A stretch of DNA of 64,000 nt from Streptomyces sp. NRRL S-244 (GCF_000717915.1 NZ_JOCX01000027.1:1-64000), one strand, 5' to 3'; numbered from the stretch's first letter, positions 1-11,167 are shown. A program made the numbers and translations. The notes: a model not told the origin generated them from the letters alone.

Positions 1-1335
<1,335 letters not shown>

Positions 1336-1339
<4 letters not shown>

Positions 1340-2754
1340 CCACCCCCGAAGCCCCCACCCCCGAGGCCGAAGCGGCGGCCCGGCAGGCCGCCCTCAGCAC
1401 CGCGGCCGCCCGCAACCTCGCGACCACCACCAAGTCCGTCCCCCAGATGCAGGGCATCAGCTCCCGCTGGCTGACGCGCGTCCTGCCCTGGGTCGACGTC
1501 AGCGCCGGCACCTACCGCGTCAACCGGCGCCTGAGCCACGCCGTGGGCCGGGGCAGGGTCTCCTTCGTCCAGACCGGCGCCGACGACGTGCGGATCCTCG
1601 CGCCCACCCTGAGCGAACTCCCCACCCTCAAGGGCTTCCCGGACCAGGAGGTCTTCGAGGACCTCGCCGTGCGCTTCGTCACACGCGACCTGCGCGCCGG
1701 CGACACCCTCGTCGAGGAGGGCGCGCCCGTGGAGGAGGTCTTCATCATCGCCCACGGCCGCCTGGAGAAGCGGGCCCAGGGCAAGTACGGGGCGACGGAC
1801 GTCCTCGGGGTCGTCGCCGACGGCGACCAGCTCGGCGACGACGCCCTCGGCCGTCCCGAACCGCGCTGGGACTACTCCGTACGGGCCGCGACCGCCGGCA
1901 CCGTGATGGTGCTGCGCTGGCGCGCCTTCCAGGAGGTCCTGGAGCGCTCCGCCGCCCTGCGCACCCACCTCGAGCAGTACGTGGAGAACGGCCGCCGCCC
2001 GGTCAACCGGCGCGGCGAGGCCGACATCGAGCTCGCCTCGGGCCACGCGGGCGAGGCCCTGCTCCCCGCCACCTTCGTGGACTACGACCTCAGCCCGCGC
2101 GAGTACGAACTCTCCCTCGCCCAGACCGTCCTGCAGGTCCACACGCGCGTCGCCGACCTCTACAACGACCCGATGAACCAGTTCGAGCAGCAACTGCGGC
2201 TGACCGTCGAGGCGTTGCGTGAGCGCCAGGAGTGGGAACTGCTCAACAACCGGGAGTTCGGGCTGCTCCACAACGCCGCGTACGACCAGCGCGTCAACAC
2301 CTGGTCCGGGCCGCCGACCCCCGACGACCTCGACGAGCTCGTCACCATGCGCCGCGGCACGAAGGTGCTGCTCGCCCACCCCAAGGCCATCGCCGCCTTC
2401 TTCCGCGAGTGCAACAAGCGCGGGCTGACCCTCGACAACGTCGAGGTGCAGGGGAAGTCCGTGCCCGCCTGGCGCGGCATCCCGCTGCTGCCCTGCGGCA
2501 AGATCCCGGTCGTCGGCGGCCACACCAGCTCGATCCTCGCGCTGCGCACCGGGGAGGACCAGGAGGGCGTCATCGGCCTGCGCCCGACCGCGATCCCCGA
2601 GGAGTACGAACCCGGCCTGAACGTCCGCTACATGGGCATCGACCAGCGCTCGATCATGTCCTACCTGGTCAGCGCCTACTACTCGGCGGCCGTCCTCGTC
2701 CCCGACGCCCTCGGGATCCTGGAGAACGTGGACATCGCGGCCCCCCGCTCCTGA
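1336..2754 (+). CDS. Family 2B encapsulin shell protein (EshA-like, with cyclic-nucleotide-binding domain)
   Basis: HK97-fold shell protein of 472 aa that assembles the nanocompartment enclosing the terpene cyclase encoded just before it. A cNMP-binding-like domain occupies roughly residues 100-215 ([22 protein letters not shown], then [20 protein letters not shown]), which is the hallmark of family 2B; the C-terminal half carries the capsid fold (for example [20 protein letters not shown]). Length and domain order match EshA of S. griseus. The start is fixed by the ATGA overlap with the cyclase stop, implying translational coupling and stoichiometric cargo and shell production. Whether a nucleotide is actually bound cannot be told from sequence. 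Confidence 0.93.
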
Positions 2755-2834
2755 CGGTTGTCCGGGAGCCGCCGATCGGCTGTACTGCTCTGCATCCCCG
2801 TACCCGGGGCGCCGTGCAGGGGAGGGCACCCACG

Positions 2835-4509
2835 ATGAGTTCACACCGCCGCCGTCCGGGCTTCCGGGGCCGGCCGCTGCTGACTCTGCTCGCCGCCGCC
2901 TTCCTGCTCGTCGGCGTCTGCACCGCCGCCGGCATCGCCTGGGACCCGTTCACGGCCGACGCCCGCCAAGAGGCCGCGTCCGCCCCCGCGATCGGGACGC
3001 CCTGGCCCGCCGGGCCCGACGCGGGCACGGGGGACCCGGCACCCGGCGCCACCGGCCGGACCCCGACCGCACCCGGCGCGAGCCCGGGCGGTGCGGGCCA
3101 GGGCACGGGCGGGGCCCCGGGCGCCGGGGACGCCGCAGGCGGGCGGCCCGCCGGCGCCCTGCCGTTCGACCTGCCCTCGCCGGCCGCCCTGCGCACCGGC
3201 GGCGCGGGCAGGAAGCTGGTGTTCGCGCACTACTTCACCCCGTACCCCCTCTCGCTGGACAACGCGAGCGCCGACGCCGACTACTACACCCGCAACTACC
3301 TGAACCCGGCCGGGGAGAACGGCAAGCACGAGCGGTACGGAGGCCTGCTGCGCGACCGGCCGCTGCCCGTCCGGCCCCGCAGCGGCAACTGGGCTCGCCA
3401 ACCTGGAGCAGGAGGTGCGCACCGCCCGCGCTGCGGGCCTCGACGGGTTCACCCTCGACATGCTCTCCCTGTCCGGGCAGAACCGGGACCGCGCCCAACT
3501 CCTGATGGAGGCCGCCCACTCCGTCGACCCCGCCTTCAAGATCATGCTGATGCCGGACATGACCTCGCTGAACACCGACGACCCCGGCGTGCTCGCCGAC
3601 GCCGTCGCGGCCCTGGGCAAGGCCCCCGCCGCACACCGCCTCGGCGACGGCCGGCTCGTCGTCTCCCCCTTCAAGGCCGAGGCCAAGAGCGTCGCCTGGT
3701 GGACGCAGGTCCTCGACCTCCTGCGGACCCGGCACGGCATCCGCACCGCCTTCGTCCCGACGTTCCTCGACTTCGACGCCAACAACGCACGGTTCGCGCC
3801 GATCAGTCACGGCTTCTCCGAATGGGGCAGCCGCAGCTACGTCGGCCAGGACAGCGCCACCCGCGACGTGCAGCGGGCCCACGGCATGGGCAAGATCTGG
3901 ATGCAGCCCGTGTCGGTCCAGGACGCCCGCCCCAACCAGGGCGTCTACGACGAGGCCGGCAACACCGCCACCCTGCGCTCCACCTGGACGCACGCCATCG
4001 ACGACGGCGCCGACTGGGTGCAGCTCACGACCTGGAACGACTACTCCGAGGGCAGCCAGTTCGCGCCCTCGCTGCACAACGGGTACGCCTACCTGGACCT
4101 CTCCTCGTACTACCTGACCAAGTTCAAGACGGGCAGCTGGCCGAAGATCGTCCGCGACACGCTGTACGTCTGCGCCCGCACCCAGTTCGCCGGCGCGGAT
4201 CCCACCGGCGCCCAGTCGCTGGTGATGTCCTTGCGCAAGGGCAGCGCCGCGTCCCGCGACACGGTGGAGGTGCTCAGCTTCCTCACGGCCCCGGCGACCG
4301 TCCGTACGCTGGTCGGCGCGGCCGAGGACACCCACGAGGCCCCGGCCGGCCTCCACTCCGAACTGCTCCCGCTGCGCCCGGGCACCAGCTCGGCGGCGGT
4401 GGTCCGCGACGGGAAGGCCGCCGCGGAGGTGAAACTGCCCTACGCGGCGGACCGCACGGTGCAGGTCCAGGACCTGCAGTACTACGCGGTCACCAGCGGG
4501 CGCGACTAG
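2835..4509 (+). pseudogene. Secreted GH71 endo-1,3-alpha-glucanase, frameshifted near 3393
   Basis: ATG 2835 follows GGAGGG with 8 nt spacing. It encodes a basic N-terminus, one hydrophobic signal or anchor segment, a Gly/Pro/Ala-rich linker of about 100 residues, then a GH71 catalytic domain starting KLVFAHYFTPYPLSLDN. The frame breaks at about 3393: codons read ..SGNW and then continue in the +1 frame as LANLEQEVRTARAAGLDGFT, running to a stop at 4509. Reading W-A-L-A-N would need two extra bases, so a 2-nt loss (or 1-nt gain) is likely. The downstream part is well preserved (QLTTWNDYSEGSQF), so this is either a recent mutation or a sequencing error. Expected role: hydrolysis of fungal alpha-1,3-glucan. 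Confidence 0.8.
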
Positions 4510-4641
4510 GGCGCCACCAGCCCGTTTCTCACCGTATGCGCCGTTTCGTGCCAGCCGGTACCGTCGAAGAGGTGCGTTCCACCAACCCGCTGCGGCGTGC
4601 CCGGACGGGCGGCAGCGGATGTCGGCACAGGAACGGGAGCA

Positions 4642-5227
4642 CATGGCGAAGCACCGTATCGACGCGGCCCCCGGCCAAGGACGTCCCGGCGGCGCTCGAC
4701 GAGCTCGCCCGCGGAAACCCGCGGCGCTTCGCGCAGGCCCGCGCGGCCGGTTCGGTCCAGAACCCCGGCGTGTTCGCGCACGGCCTGACGAACTCGGTGG
4801 CGTGCGCCGAGTGGGCGCCGGACCACTCGGAATCCGACGTGCTGAAGGCGGGCCGCAAGGCCTTCCACGGCTGGCCGGACACGGCCTTGGCCCAGGCGCC
4901 GCAACTTCCCTTCCAGGACCCGGCGTGCCGGATCTGGACGTCGCGGACCGCGCGTCCGTCCAGCGGGTTGCCACGGTCGGCCCGGTGCCGGCGCTGCTCG
5001 TCTCCGGCACGTTCGACGTGAAGACCGGGGCGAGTTGGGCGAAGGACGTGGCCCGCGACCTGTCCCGCTCGACCGCCGTCCAGGTCCCCGGAATCGGCCA
5101 CTGGGTGGTCCCGCAGTCGCCGTGCGCGCAGCGCGTGCTGGCCTCGTTCCTCGCCCGCCCGGCCGCGCCCGACACCGCTTGCGCGGACGGGCTGGAGCCC
5201 CAGCCGTTCACGATCGTCCCGAAGTGA
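4642..5227 (+). pseudogene. Decayed C-terminal fragment of an S33-family secreted peptidase
   Basis: The translation matches the C-terminal third of the intact S33 peptidase that starts at 5240: ALDELARGNPRRFAQARAAG here against ALDELAHGKPQRIAQQWAGG there. It reads in one frame to ..DPACRIW, then shifts at about 4937 (one G apparently lost) and continues as DVADRASVQRVATVGPVPALLVSGTFD down to the stop at 5227. The hydrolase core with the nucleophile serine is absent, so it cannot be active. It is best explained as a tandem duplicate that lost its 5' two-thirds and then drifted. The end lies 12 nt before the start of the intact copy. Confidence 0.82.
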
Positions 5228-5239
5228 CCGGGAGGCCAG

Positions 5240-6850
5240 ATGACACGCGACCAAGCGTCCCGTCGCCGCCGCACCGCACGACGACTCCGCGCCGCGTCGG
5301 CCGGCATGGCGACCGGCCTCCTCTTCACCGGTCTGCTCGTGGCGCCCGCGCAGGCGCGGCCCCGCACCGACACCAGTACCGGCCCCCGAGCGCCGATCGG
5401 CACGGCCGCCCGGACGGTGGGCGACGCCCGCTTCGAACCGGGCCCCTGCCCGAAGACGCCGGAACCGATCGAGGTGCTCAAGAAGGCCCGCTGCGGAACG
5501 CTCACCGTGCCCGAGAACCGGGCCGAACCGGGTGGCCGGACGATCAGACTCGGTGTCGCGATCGTGCCCGCCGCGACCGACAAGCCGAAGCCCGACCCCA
5601 TCGTGTGGCTCGCCGGCGGACCCGGCGACGACGCCGTGGGGGAGGCGAAGATGGCGATCGACGGCGGCCTGAACCGCGACCGTGACGTGGTCCTGATGTC
5701 CCAGCGCGGTACGTACTCGGCCGACCCGACGCTCCTGTGCCCCAACATCGACGAGTTCAACGCACGCGCCGTCGGCCTCGTCTCCGACGCCCCGTCCACC
5801 GAACGCCTGCACGTCGAGGCCACGAAGGCCTGCCGCGACCGGTTGGCGGCCCGCGGGATCGACCTCGCCGCCTACAACGACACCGAGAGCGCCGCCGACT
5901 ACGAGGACCTGCGCGCCGCGCTGGGCGTCAAGCAGTGGAACCTGTTCGGGATCTCCTACGGCACCCACCTGGCGCTGGTTTACATGCGCCTGCACCCCGA
6001 GGGGCTGCGCTCGGTGGGCCTCGACGGCATACTGCCGCCCTCCAGGTCCGGCTCGGCGGCGACCTGGAGCAGCGCCCGGCAGGGATTCGACGGCCTGTTC
6101 AAGGCCTGCGCGGCCCAGCCGGCCTGCAACAAGCGCTATCCGAACCTGTCGGCCACCTTCGACCGGCTCGTCCGCCAACTCGAGGCCAAACCGGTCACCA
6201 CCACCGTCACGCTCCCCGGCAGCGACAAGCCGGTGAAGGTCGTACTGGACGGCGGAGCACTGGTGAACTGGATGACCTCCGCCACCCACGTCGCGCCCCA
6301 GGTACCCCGCGCCCTCGACGAACTGGCGCACGGCAAGCCGCAGCGCATCGCCCAGCAGTGGGCGGGCGGCAAGCTCGGCCCGCAGGCCGTCGGAAGGGTC
6401 GCGCACGGGCTCGTCTACGGCGTCTTCTGCAGCGAGTGGACGCCGTACGAGAGCCAGGCCGAAGCCCTCAAGGGCGGGCAGGAAACCTTCCCGGCCTTCC
6501 CCCGCTCGGTACAGGCCCAGGCTCCGCAGCTGGCCTTCCTCCGTCCGGACTGCGCCGTCTGGGACGTCCCCGCGGCGGCGCCCTCGATCCGGGACGCCAC
6601 GAGCGGAGACATCCCGACCCTCGCCCTGTCGGGCGGCTTCGACTCCCAGACCGGGGCGGACAACGGGCCGTACGTCGCCCGTACGCTGAGCAAGGCCAAG
6701 GTCGTCACGGTCCCCTACCAGCCGCACGTGGTGATCGCCACCTCGAAGTGCGCCCAGGAGATCGCCGTCTCGTTCTTCGACGACCCGGCCGCGCCGAAGA
6801 CCGCATGCCTCAGCGGCCTGAAGCCACCGCAGTTCGAGATCGGACCCTGA
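5240..6850 (+). CDS. Secreted alpha/beta hydrolase, tripeptidyl-aminopeptidase family (S33, SlpD/E-like)
   Basis: Extracellular peptidase-type hydrolase of 536 aa. It has an arginine-rich N-terminus and hydrophobic segment (MATGLLFTGLLVAPAQA) typical of a signal peptide. Catalytic serine sits in GISYGTHL (about residue 240). The acid is probably in LSGGFDSQTG and the histidine in YQPHVVIATSKCAQE, followed by the TAP-like C-terminal domain. The oxyanion-type segment is VWLAGGPGDDA. Start ATG 5240 has GGGAGG five nt upstream. A broken copy of its C-terminal third lies immediately upstream, and a more distant paralogue is at 57887-59446. The substrate is unknown; relatives release N-terminal peptides from secreted proteins. 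Confidence 0.85.
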   Translation: MTRDQASRRRRTARRLRAASAGMATGLLFTGLLVAPAQARPRTDTSTGPRAPIGTAARTVGDARFEPGPCPKTPEPIEVLKKARCGTLTVPENRAEPGGRTIRLGVAIVPAATDKPKPDPIVWLAGGPGDDAVGEAKMAIDGGLNRDRDVVLMSQRGTYSADPTLLCPNIDEFNARAVGLVSDAPSTERLHVEATKACRDRLAARGIDLAAYNDTESAADYEDLRAALGVKQWNLFGISYGTHLALVYMRLHPEGLRSVGLDGILPPSRSGSAATWSSARQGFDGLFKACAAQPACNKRYPNLSATFDRLVRQLEAKPVTTTVTLPGSDKPVKVVLDGGALVNWMTSATHVAPQVPRALDELAHGKPQRIAQQWAGGKLGPQAVGRVAHGLVYGVFCSEWTPYESQAEALKGGQETFPAFPRSVQAQAPQLAFLRPDCAVWDVPAAAPSIRDATSGDIPTLALSGGFDSQTGADNGPYVARTLSKAKVVTVPYQPHVVIATSKCAQEIAVSFFDDPAAPKTACLSGLKPPQFEIGP

Positions 6851-6868
6851 CCCCGGCGGGACCCGCAC

Positions 6869-6917
6869 GGCCGGTCGGCCGGTCGGCCGGGTTGATCGGG
6901 TTGATCGGGTTGGCCGG
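6869..6917. repeat. Short tandem repeats (8 bp and 9 bp units)
   Basis: Directly after the S33 peptidase gene there are two full copies plus a part copy of GGCCGGTC (6869-6890), followed by three 9-bp units GTTGATCGG, GTTGATCGG, GTTGGCCGG (6891-6917). No coding function is apparent; replication slippage is the simplest origin. Confidence 0.7.
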
Positions 6918-6988
6918 GGGGCCACTGGGCCGGGGCGGCGCGAGGAGCGATGATGCGGGGGACTGCCGCGCCGCACCCCGGAGGTCCC

Positions 6989-8158
6989 ATGAACCAGCCG
7001 ATGCCGATACGCCCCACGGGGCTCCCCAACGGGCTCCCCGCCGAGTTCCCCGGCGGGAGGGCCCTGTTCCGGCTCGATCCCGCCGTCTCCCACCTGAACC
7101 ACGGGTCGTTCGGCGCCGTGCCGGTGCCCGTACAAGAAGCCCAGGCCGCCTTGCGCGAGGAGGCGCACGCCGATCCCGACGCCTTCTTCATCGACGCCCC
7201 CGACCGGATCGCCGCAGCCCGCGCCCGCGTCGCCCGGCACCTCGGCGCCGACCCCGACGGCATCGCCTTCATCGCCAACGCCACCGAGGGCGCCAACCTC
7301 GCGCTCGACGCCGTCCCCTTCGCCGAAGGCGACGAGATCCTGGTCACCGACCACGGCTACGGCACCGTCGTCGCGGCCGCCGCCCGCCGGGCCCCCATCA
7401 CCACGGTCGCCCTGGACCCGTACCTGCCCGACGAGGACGCCGTACGCGAAACCGTGCTGGCCGGGCTGACGCCCCGTACCAGGGCGGTGGTGCTCGACCA
7501 CATCAGCTCGCCCACCGCCCGGCTCATCGCCTCGCCCCGGCTGCTCGCCGACCTCGCCGCCCGCGGGATCACCACCCTCGTGGACGGGGCGCACGCCCCC
7601 GGCATGATCGCGGACCCGCTCGCCGGAGGCGCCGACTTCTGGTTCGGCAACCTGCACAAATGGGGGTACGCCCCCTCCGGCAGCGCCGTCCTCGCCGTCG
7701 CCCCCGCGCACCGCGGCCGGGTCCGGGCGCTGGTCCCCTCCTGGGAGGACGCGCACGGGTTCCCCCGCTCCGTCGAGAACCGGGCCACCGCCGACTACAC
7801 CGGCTGGCTCGCCGCCCCCGAGGGCCTGGACCTCCTCGACCGGCTCGACGCCGCGAAGGTACGGGCCCACAACGCCGCCCTCGCCGCCCACGGCGCGGCC
7901 CTGCTCGCCGAGATCCCCGGGCTCACCCCGCTCCCGTACACCGAGGGGCTCGCCATGCGCGCCCTGCGGCTGCCGCCCGGCACCGCCGAGACCTATCCGG
8001 AAGCGAGCGCCCTGCGCGAGCGGATCGCGGCGGACCTGGGCATCCGGGTGCTGGTCTGGCCGTGGCCGGGCGGCGGCGGCATCCGCGTCTGCGGGCAGGT
8101 CTACAACCGGCCCGAGGAGTACGAGCGCCTCGCCGCCGGGCTCCCGGCCTGCCTCTAG
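6989..8158 (+). CDS. PLP-dependent aminotransferase class V (isopenicillin-N epimerase-like)
   Basis: Fold-type I PLP enzyme of about 389 aa in the class-V group that includes cysteine desulfurases and isopenicillin N epimerase-like proteins. The PLP lysine is in GNLHKWGYAP (codons near 7650-7680) and the aspartate contacting the ring is in TTLVDGAHAPG. The opening SHLNHGSFGAVP and the segment NATEGANLAL, which grips the cofactor phosphate, are typical. Start ATG 6989 is preceded by GGAGG; an upstream in-frame ATG at 6950 lacks a comparable site. No beta-lactam genes are nearby, so the substrate is open. It ends 7 bp from the convergent cobF. Confidence 0.85.
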   Translation: MNQPMPIRPTGLPNGLPAEFPGGRALFRLDPAVSHLNHGSFGAVPVPVQEAQAALREEAHADPDAFFIDAPDRIAAARARVARHLGADPDGIAFIANATEGANLALDAVPFAEGDEILVTDHGYGTVVAAAARRAPITTVALDPYLPDEDAVRETVLAGLTPRTRAVVLDHISSPTARLIASPRLLADLAARGITTLVDGAHAPGMIADPLAGGADFWFGNLHKWGYAPSGSAVLAVAPAHRGRVRALVPSWEDAHGFPRSVENRATADYTGWLAAPEGLDLLDRLDAAKVRAHNAALAAHGAALLAEIPGLTPLPYTEGLAMRALRLPPGTAETYPEASALRERIAADLGIRVLVWPWPGGGGIRVCGQVYNRPEEYERLAAGLPACL

Positions 8159-8165
8159 GCGGTCC

Positions 8166-8918
8166 TCAGCCGCGCCGCAGCAGGTACGTGTCCATGATCC
8201 AGCCCTTGCGGGCGCGGGCCTCGGTCCGGAGTTCCTCGATCCGGCCGGCGACCTCCGCCAGCTTCCCCGAGACCAGGATCTCGTCCGGGGTGCCGACGTA
8301 GGCACCCCAGTAGATGAAGAGGTCCTGGTCGAGGTGGGCCGTGAAGGCGTGCCGCGCGTCCAGCATCACCACGACGTCGTCCACGTCCTGCGGCCAGCCC
8401 TCGGCCAGCCGCCGCCCGGTGGTGATCTGGACCGGCCGGCCGACCCGGTTCAGGTTGGTCCGGTGCCGGGCCAGCAGCGCGGAGACGCTGCTGATGCCGG
8501 GCACGACCTCGTGCTCGAACGCCACCCGGCCCCGCTCCAGCACCTCGTCGAGGATGGCGAGGGTGGAGTCGTACAGCGAGGGGTCGCCCCAGACCAGGAA
8601 CGCGCCGGTCTCGCCGTCCGCCAGGTCCTCGGCGACGAACCGCTCGAAGATCCCGGCCCGCGCGCTGCGCCAGCCGTCCACGGTCGGGGCGTACTCGGCC
8701 GGGGTCCGGTCCCGGTCCGGGTCGCGGCCCTCCACCAGCCGGTGGCCGGGCCGGGCGTGCGCGTCGAGCATCGCGCGCCGCAGCCCGGTCAGATCCGCCT
8801 TCTCCTCGCCCTTCTCCAGGATGAGGAATGCGTCCGCCGCGCCGATCGCCTTGACCGCCTGGAGGGTCAGGTGGTCCGGGTCGCCCGCGCCTATGCCGAT
8901 CACTGAGAACTTCTTCAC
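8166..8918 (-). CDS. cobF: Precorrin-6A synthase (deacetylating), CobF
   Basis: SAM-dependent methyltransferase of the aerobic cobalamin pathway: methylates precorrin-5 at C1 with loss of acetate to give precorrin-6A. The 250-aa protein opens with KKFSVIGIGAGDPDHLTLQA, the glycine-rich loop of the tetrapyrrole methylase family, and has VWGDPSLYDST and VVPGISSVSALLAR, the second and third conserved motifs. GTG 8918 is the start because family homology begins there; it lies only 18 bp from the divergent lutA start. No other cob genes are in the window, so it is detached from the main corrin cluster, as is common in Streptomyces. Confidence 0.92.
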   Translation of the reverse strand: MKKFSVIGIGAGDPDHLTLQAVKAIGAADAFLILEKGEEKADLTGLRRAMLDAHARPGHRLVEGRDPDRDRTPAEYAPTVDGWRSARAGIFERFVAEDLADGETGAFLVWGDPSLYDSTLAILDEVLERGRVAFEHEVVPGISSVSALLARHRTNLNRVGRPVQITTGRRLAEGWPQDVDDVVVMLDARHAFTAHLDQDLFIYWGAYVGTPDEILVSGKLAEVAGRIEELRTEARARKGWIMDTYLLRRG

Positions 8919-8936
8919 GCCGCTATTCTGCCCGTC
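8919..8936. promoter_or_regulatory. 18-bp divergent promoter region cobF / lutA, both probably leaderless
   Basis: Only 18 bp separate the GTG of cobF from the ATG of lutA. On the + strand TATTCT at 8924-8929 is a good -10 hexamer lying 7 nt before the lutA ATG, so transcription would begin at the start codon. On the - strand CAGAAT ends 6 nt before the cobF GTG. Neither gene has a Shine-Dalgarno sequence here. Each promoter's -35 region would lie inside the opposite gene. Confidence 0.55.
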
Positions 8937-9692
8937 ATGCGTGCCGCCCTGTTCGTCACCTGCGTCAACGACGCGCTGTACCCGCGGACCGGCGTCGCCG
9001 TCGTACGCCTGCTGGAGCGGCTCGGCGTCGGCGTGGACTTCCCGGCGGCCCAGAGCTGCTGCGGGCAGCCGCAGTACAACACCGGCTACCGGCGCGAGAG
9101 CGAACCGCTGCTGCGGCGCACCGCCGAGGCCTTCGCGGGACACCCGTACGTGGTCACCCCGTCGGGTTCCTGCGCCGCGATGGTCCGCACCCACTACCCG
9201 CGCATCGGCCGGCAGGCGGAGCAGGAGGGGCGGGGCTCCGGGCTGGCGGCGCTGGCCGAGGACCTCGTACCGCGCGTCTACGAGCTGACCGAGTTCCTGG
9301 TGGACGTCCTGGGGGTGACCGACGTGGGAGCGTACTTCCCGCACACCGTCACCTATCACCCCTCCTGCCACGGCCTGCGCGGGCTCGGGCTGGGGGACCG
9401 CCCGCGGCGGCTGCTCGCCGCCGTGGAGGGCCTGGACCTGGTCGAGCTGCCCGGCGCCGAGGAGTGCTGCGGCTTCGGCGGCACCTTCGCGGTCAAGAAC
9501 CCGGACGTGTCGGCGGCCATGGGCACCGACAAGATCGGCAACGCGGTGGGGACGGGCGCGGACGTGCTGTGCGGGGCGGACAACTCCTGCCTGGCCCACC
9601 TCGACGGGATCCTGCGCCGCCGGGGAGACGCGATGCGGGCGCTGCACCTCGCCGAGATCCTGGCCTCGACGGAGGAGGAACCGCTGCGATGA
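8937..9692 (+). CDS. lutA: L-lactate utilisation protein LutA (Fe-S oxidoreductase subunit)
   Basis: Subunit of the LutABC complex that oxidises L-lactate to pyruvate. The 251-aa protein has two CCG-type cysteine motifs characteristic of the LutA/GlpC/heterodisulfide reductase family: SCCGQPQ near residue 40 and ECCGFGGTF near residue 178, plus YHPSCHGLRGLG. These bind iron-sulfur clusters. Start ATG 8937 is apparently leaderless. It is the first gene of lutA-lutB-lutC-VOC, all joined by 4-nt overlaps, indicating one transcript with coupled translation. The divergent neighbour is cobF. Confidence 0.93.
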   Translation: MRAALFVTCVNDALYPRTGVAVVRLLERLGVGVDFPAAQSCCGQPQYNTGYRRESEPLLRRTAEAFAGHPYVVTPSGSCAAMVRTHYPRIGRQAEQEGRGSGLAALAEDLVPRVYELTEFLVDVLGVTDVGAYFPHTVTYHPSCHGLRGLGLGDRPRRLLAAVEGLDLVELPGAEECCGFGGTFAVKNPDVSAAMGTDKIGNAVGTGADVLCGADNSCLAHLDGILRRRGDAMRALHLAEILASTEEEPLR

Positions 9693-11167
9693 CGGGCACG
9701 TTCATGGGGATGCCGGCGTTCCCCGACGCGGCGCGCGAGGCCGTCGGGGACCGGGTGCTGCGCGCCAACCTCCGCCGCGCCACCCACACGATCCGCGACA
9801 AACGGGCCCGGGCCGTCGCCGAGCTGGCCGACTGGGACCGGCTGCGCGCGGCGGGCAAGGCCGTCAAGGACCACACCCTGCGCCACCTGGACCGCTACCT
9901 GCTCCAACTGGAGGAGTCGGTGACGGCGGCGGGCGGCACCGTCCACTGGGCGGCCGACGCGGACGAGGCCAACCGGATCGTCACCGGGCTGGTGCTGGCC
10001 ACGGGCGAGCGGGAAGTGGTCAAGGTCAAGTCCATGGCCACCCAGGAGATCGGCCTCAACGAGGCCCTCGAAGCGGCCGGGATCGCCGCGTACGAGACGG
10101 ACCTGGCCGAGCTCATCGTCCAGCTCGGCCACGACCGGCCCTCCCACATCCTGGTCCCGGCCATCCACCGCAACCGGGCCGAGATCCGGGACGTCTTCGC
10201 GGCGGAGATGGGCCACTGGGGCCGCCCCGCCCCGGACGGGCTCGGCGACGACCCGCGCGAGCTCGCCGAGGCCGCCCGCCTCCACCTGCGCGAGAAGTTC
10301 CTGCGCGCCAAGGTCGGGGTCTCCGGCGCCAACTTCATGGTCGCTGAGACGGGCACGATGGTCGTCTTCGAGTCCGAGGGCAACGGCCGCATGTGCCTGA
10401 CGCTGCCCGAGACCCTGATCTCGGTGGTGGGCATCGAGAAGGTGGTCCCCACCTTCCGGGACCTGGAGATCTTCCTCCAGACGCTGCCGCGCTCCTCCAC
10501 GGCCGAGCGGATGAACCCGTACACGACGATGTGGACCGGCACCATTGCCGGAGACGGCCCCTCCGCCTTCCACCTCGTCCTGCTCGACAACGGCCGCACC
10601 GACACCCTCGCCGACCCGGTCGGCCGCCAGGCCCTGCGCTGCATCCGCTGCTCCGCCTGCCTCAACGTCTGCCCGGTCTACGAACGCGCCGGCGGCCACG
10701 CGTACGGCTCCGCCTACCCCGGCCCGATCGGCGCCATCCTGAGCCCCCAACTGCGGGGAACCGGGAGCGAGATCGACGCCTCGCTGCCGTACGCGTCCAC
10801 CCTGTGCGGAGCCTGCTACGAGGTCTGCCCGGTCGCCATCGACATCCCGGAGGTCCTGGTCCACCTGCGCGAGCGGGTGGCCCAGGGCGGCCCGGTGACC
10901 CGCGAGGGCGTCCGCGTACGGATCCGGCCGGCGCGGGGGCACACCGCCGAGCGGGCCGCGATGCGGGCCGCCCGGCTGCTCCTGGACCACCCGGGCGCGC
11001 TGCGCGCGGGGGAGCGGCTGCTGGCCCGGGCCCGGCGGCTGCGGCCGCGCCGGCTGCCGGGGCCCGGGCGGGCCTGGACGGACAGCCGGGAGCTGCCGGA
11101 GCTCCCGGCCGAGTCGTTCCGGGACTGGTGGGACCGGGAGCGGGGCACCGGGGGAGGGACGCCGTGA
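9689..11167 (+). CDS. lutB: Lactate utilisation iron-sulfur protein LutB
   Basis: Electron-transfer subunit of the lactate-oxidising LutABC complex, 492 aa. It has an N-terminal LUD domain (VVKVKSMATQEIGLNEALEAAG, ANFMVAETGTMVVFESEGN) and two ferredoxin-type clusters: CIRCSACLNVCPVY near residue 315 and CGACYEVCPVAIDIP near residue 373. The ATG start overlaps the lutA stop as ATGA. The C-terminus is basic and ends ..WWDRERGTGGGTP, overlapping lutC by 4 nt. Confidence 0.94.
   Translation: MTGTFMGMPAFPDAAREAVGDRVLRANLRRATHTIRDKRARAVAELADWDRLRAAGKAVKDHTLRHLDRYLLQLEESVTAAGGTVHWAADADEANRIVTGLVLATGEREVVKVKSMATQEIGLNEALEAAGIAAYETDLAELIVQLGHDRPSHILVPAIHRNRAEIRDVFAAEMGHWGRPAPDGLGDDPRELAEAARLHLREKFLRAKVGVSGANFMVAETGTMVVFESEGNGRMCLTLPETLISVVGIEKVVPTFRDLEIFLQTLPRSSTAERMNPYTTMWTGTIAGDGPSAFHLVLLDNGRTDTLADPVGRQALRCIRCSACLNVCPVYERAGGHAYGSAYPGPIGAILSPQLRGTGSEIDASLPYASTLCGACYEVCPVAIDIPEVLVHLRERVAQGGPVTREGVRVRIRPARGHTAERAAMRAARLLLDHPGALRAGERLLARARRLRPRRLPGPGRAWTDSRELPELPAESFRDWWDRERGTGGGTP

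Noticed and set aside
4529..8305. A 1258-codon open frame on the minus strand
   Set aside because: It runs antisense through the S33 peptidase and aminotransferase genes, which have clear family motifs; its translation is Gly/Arg low-complexity.
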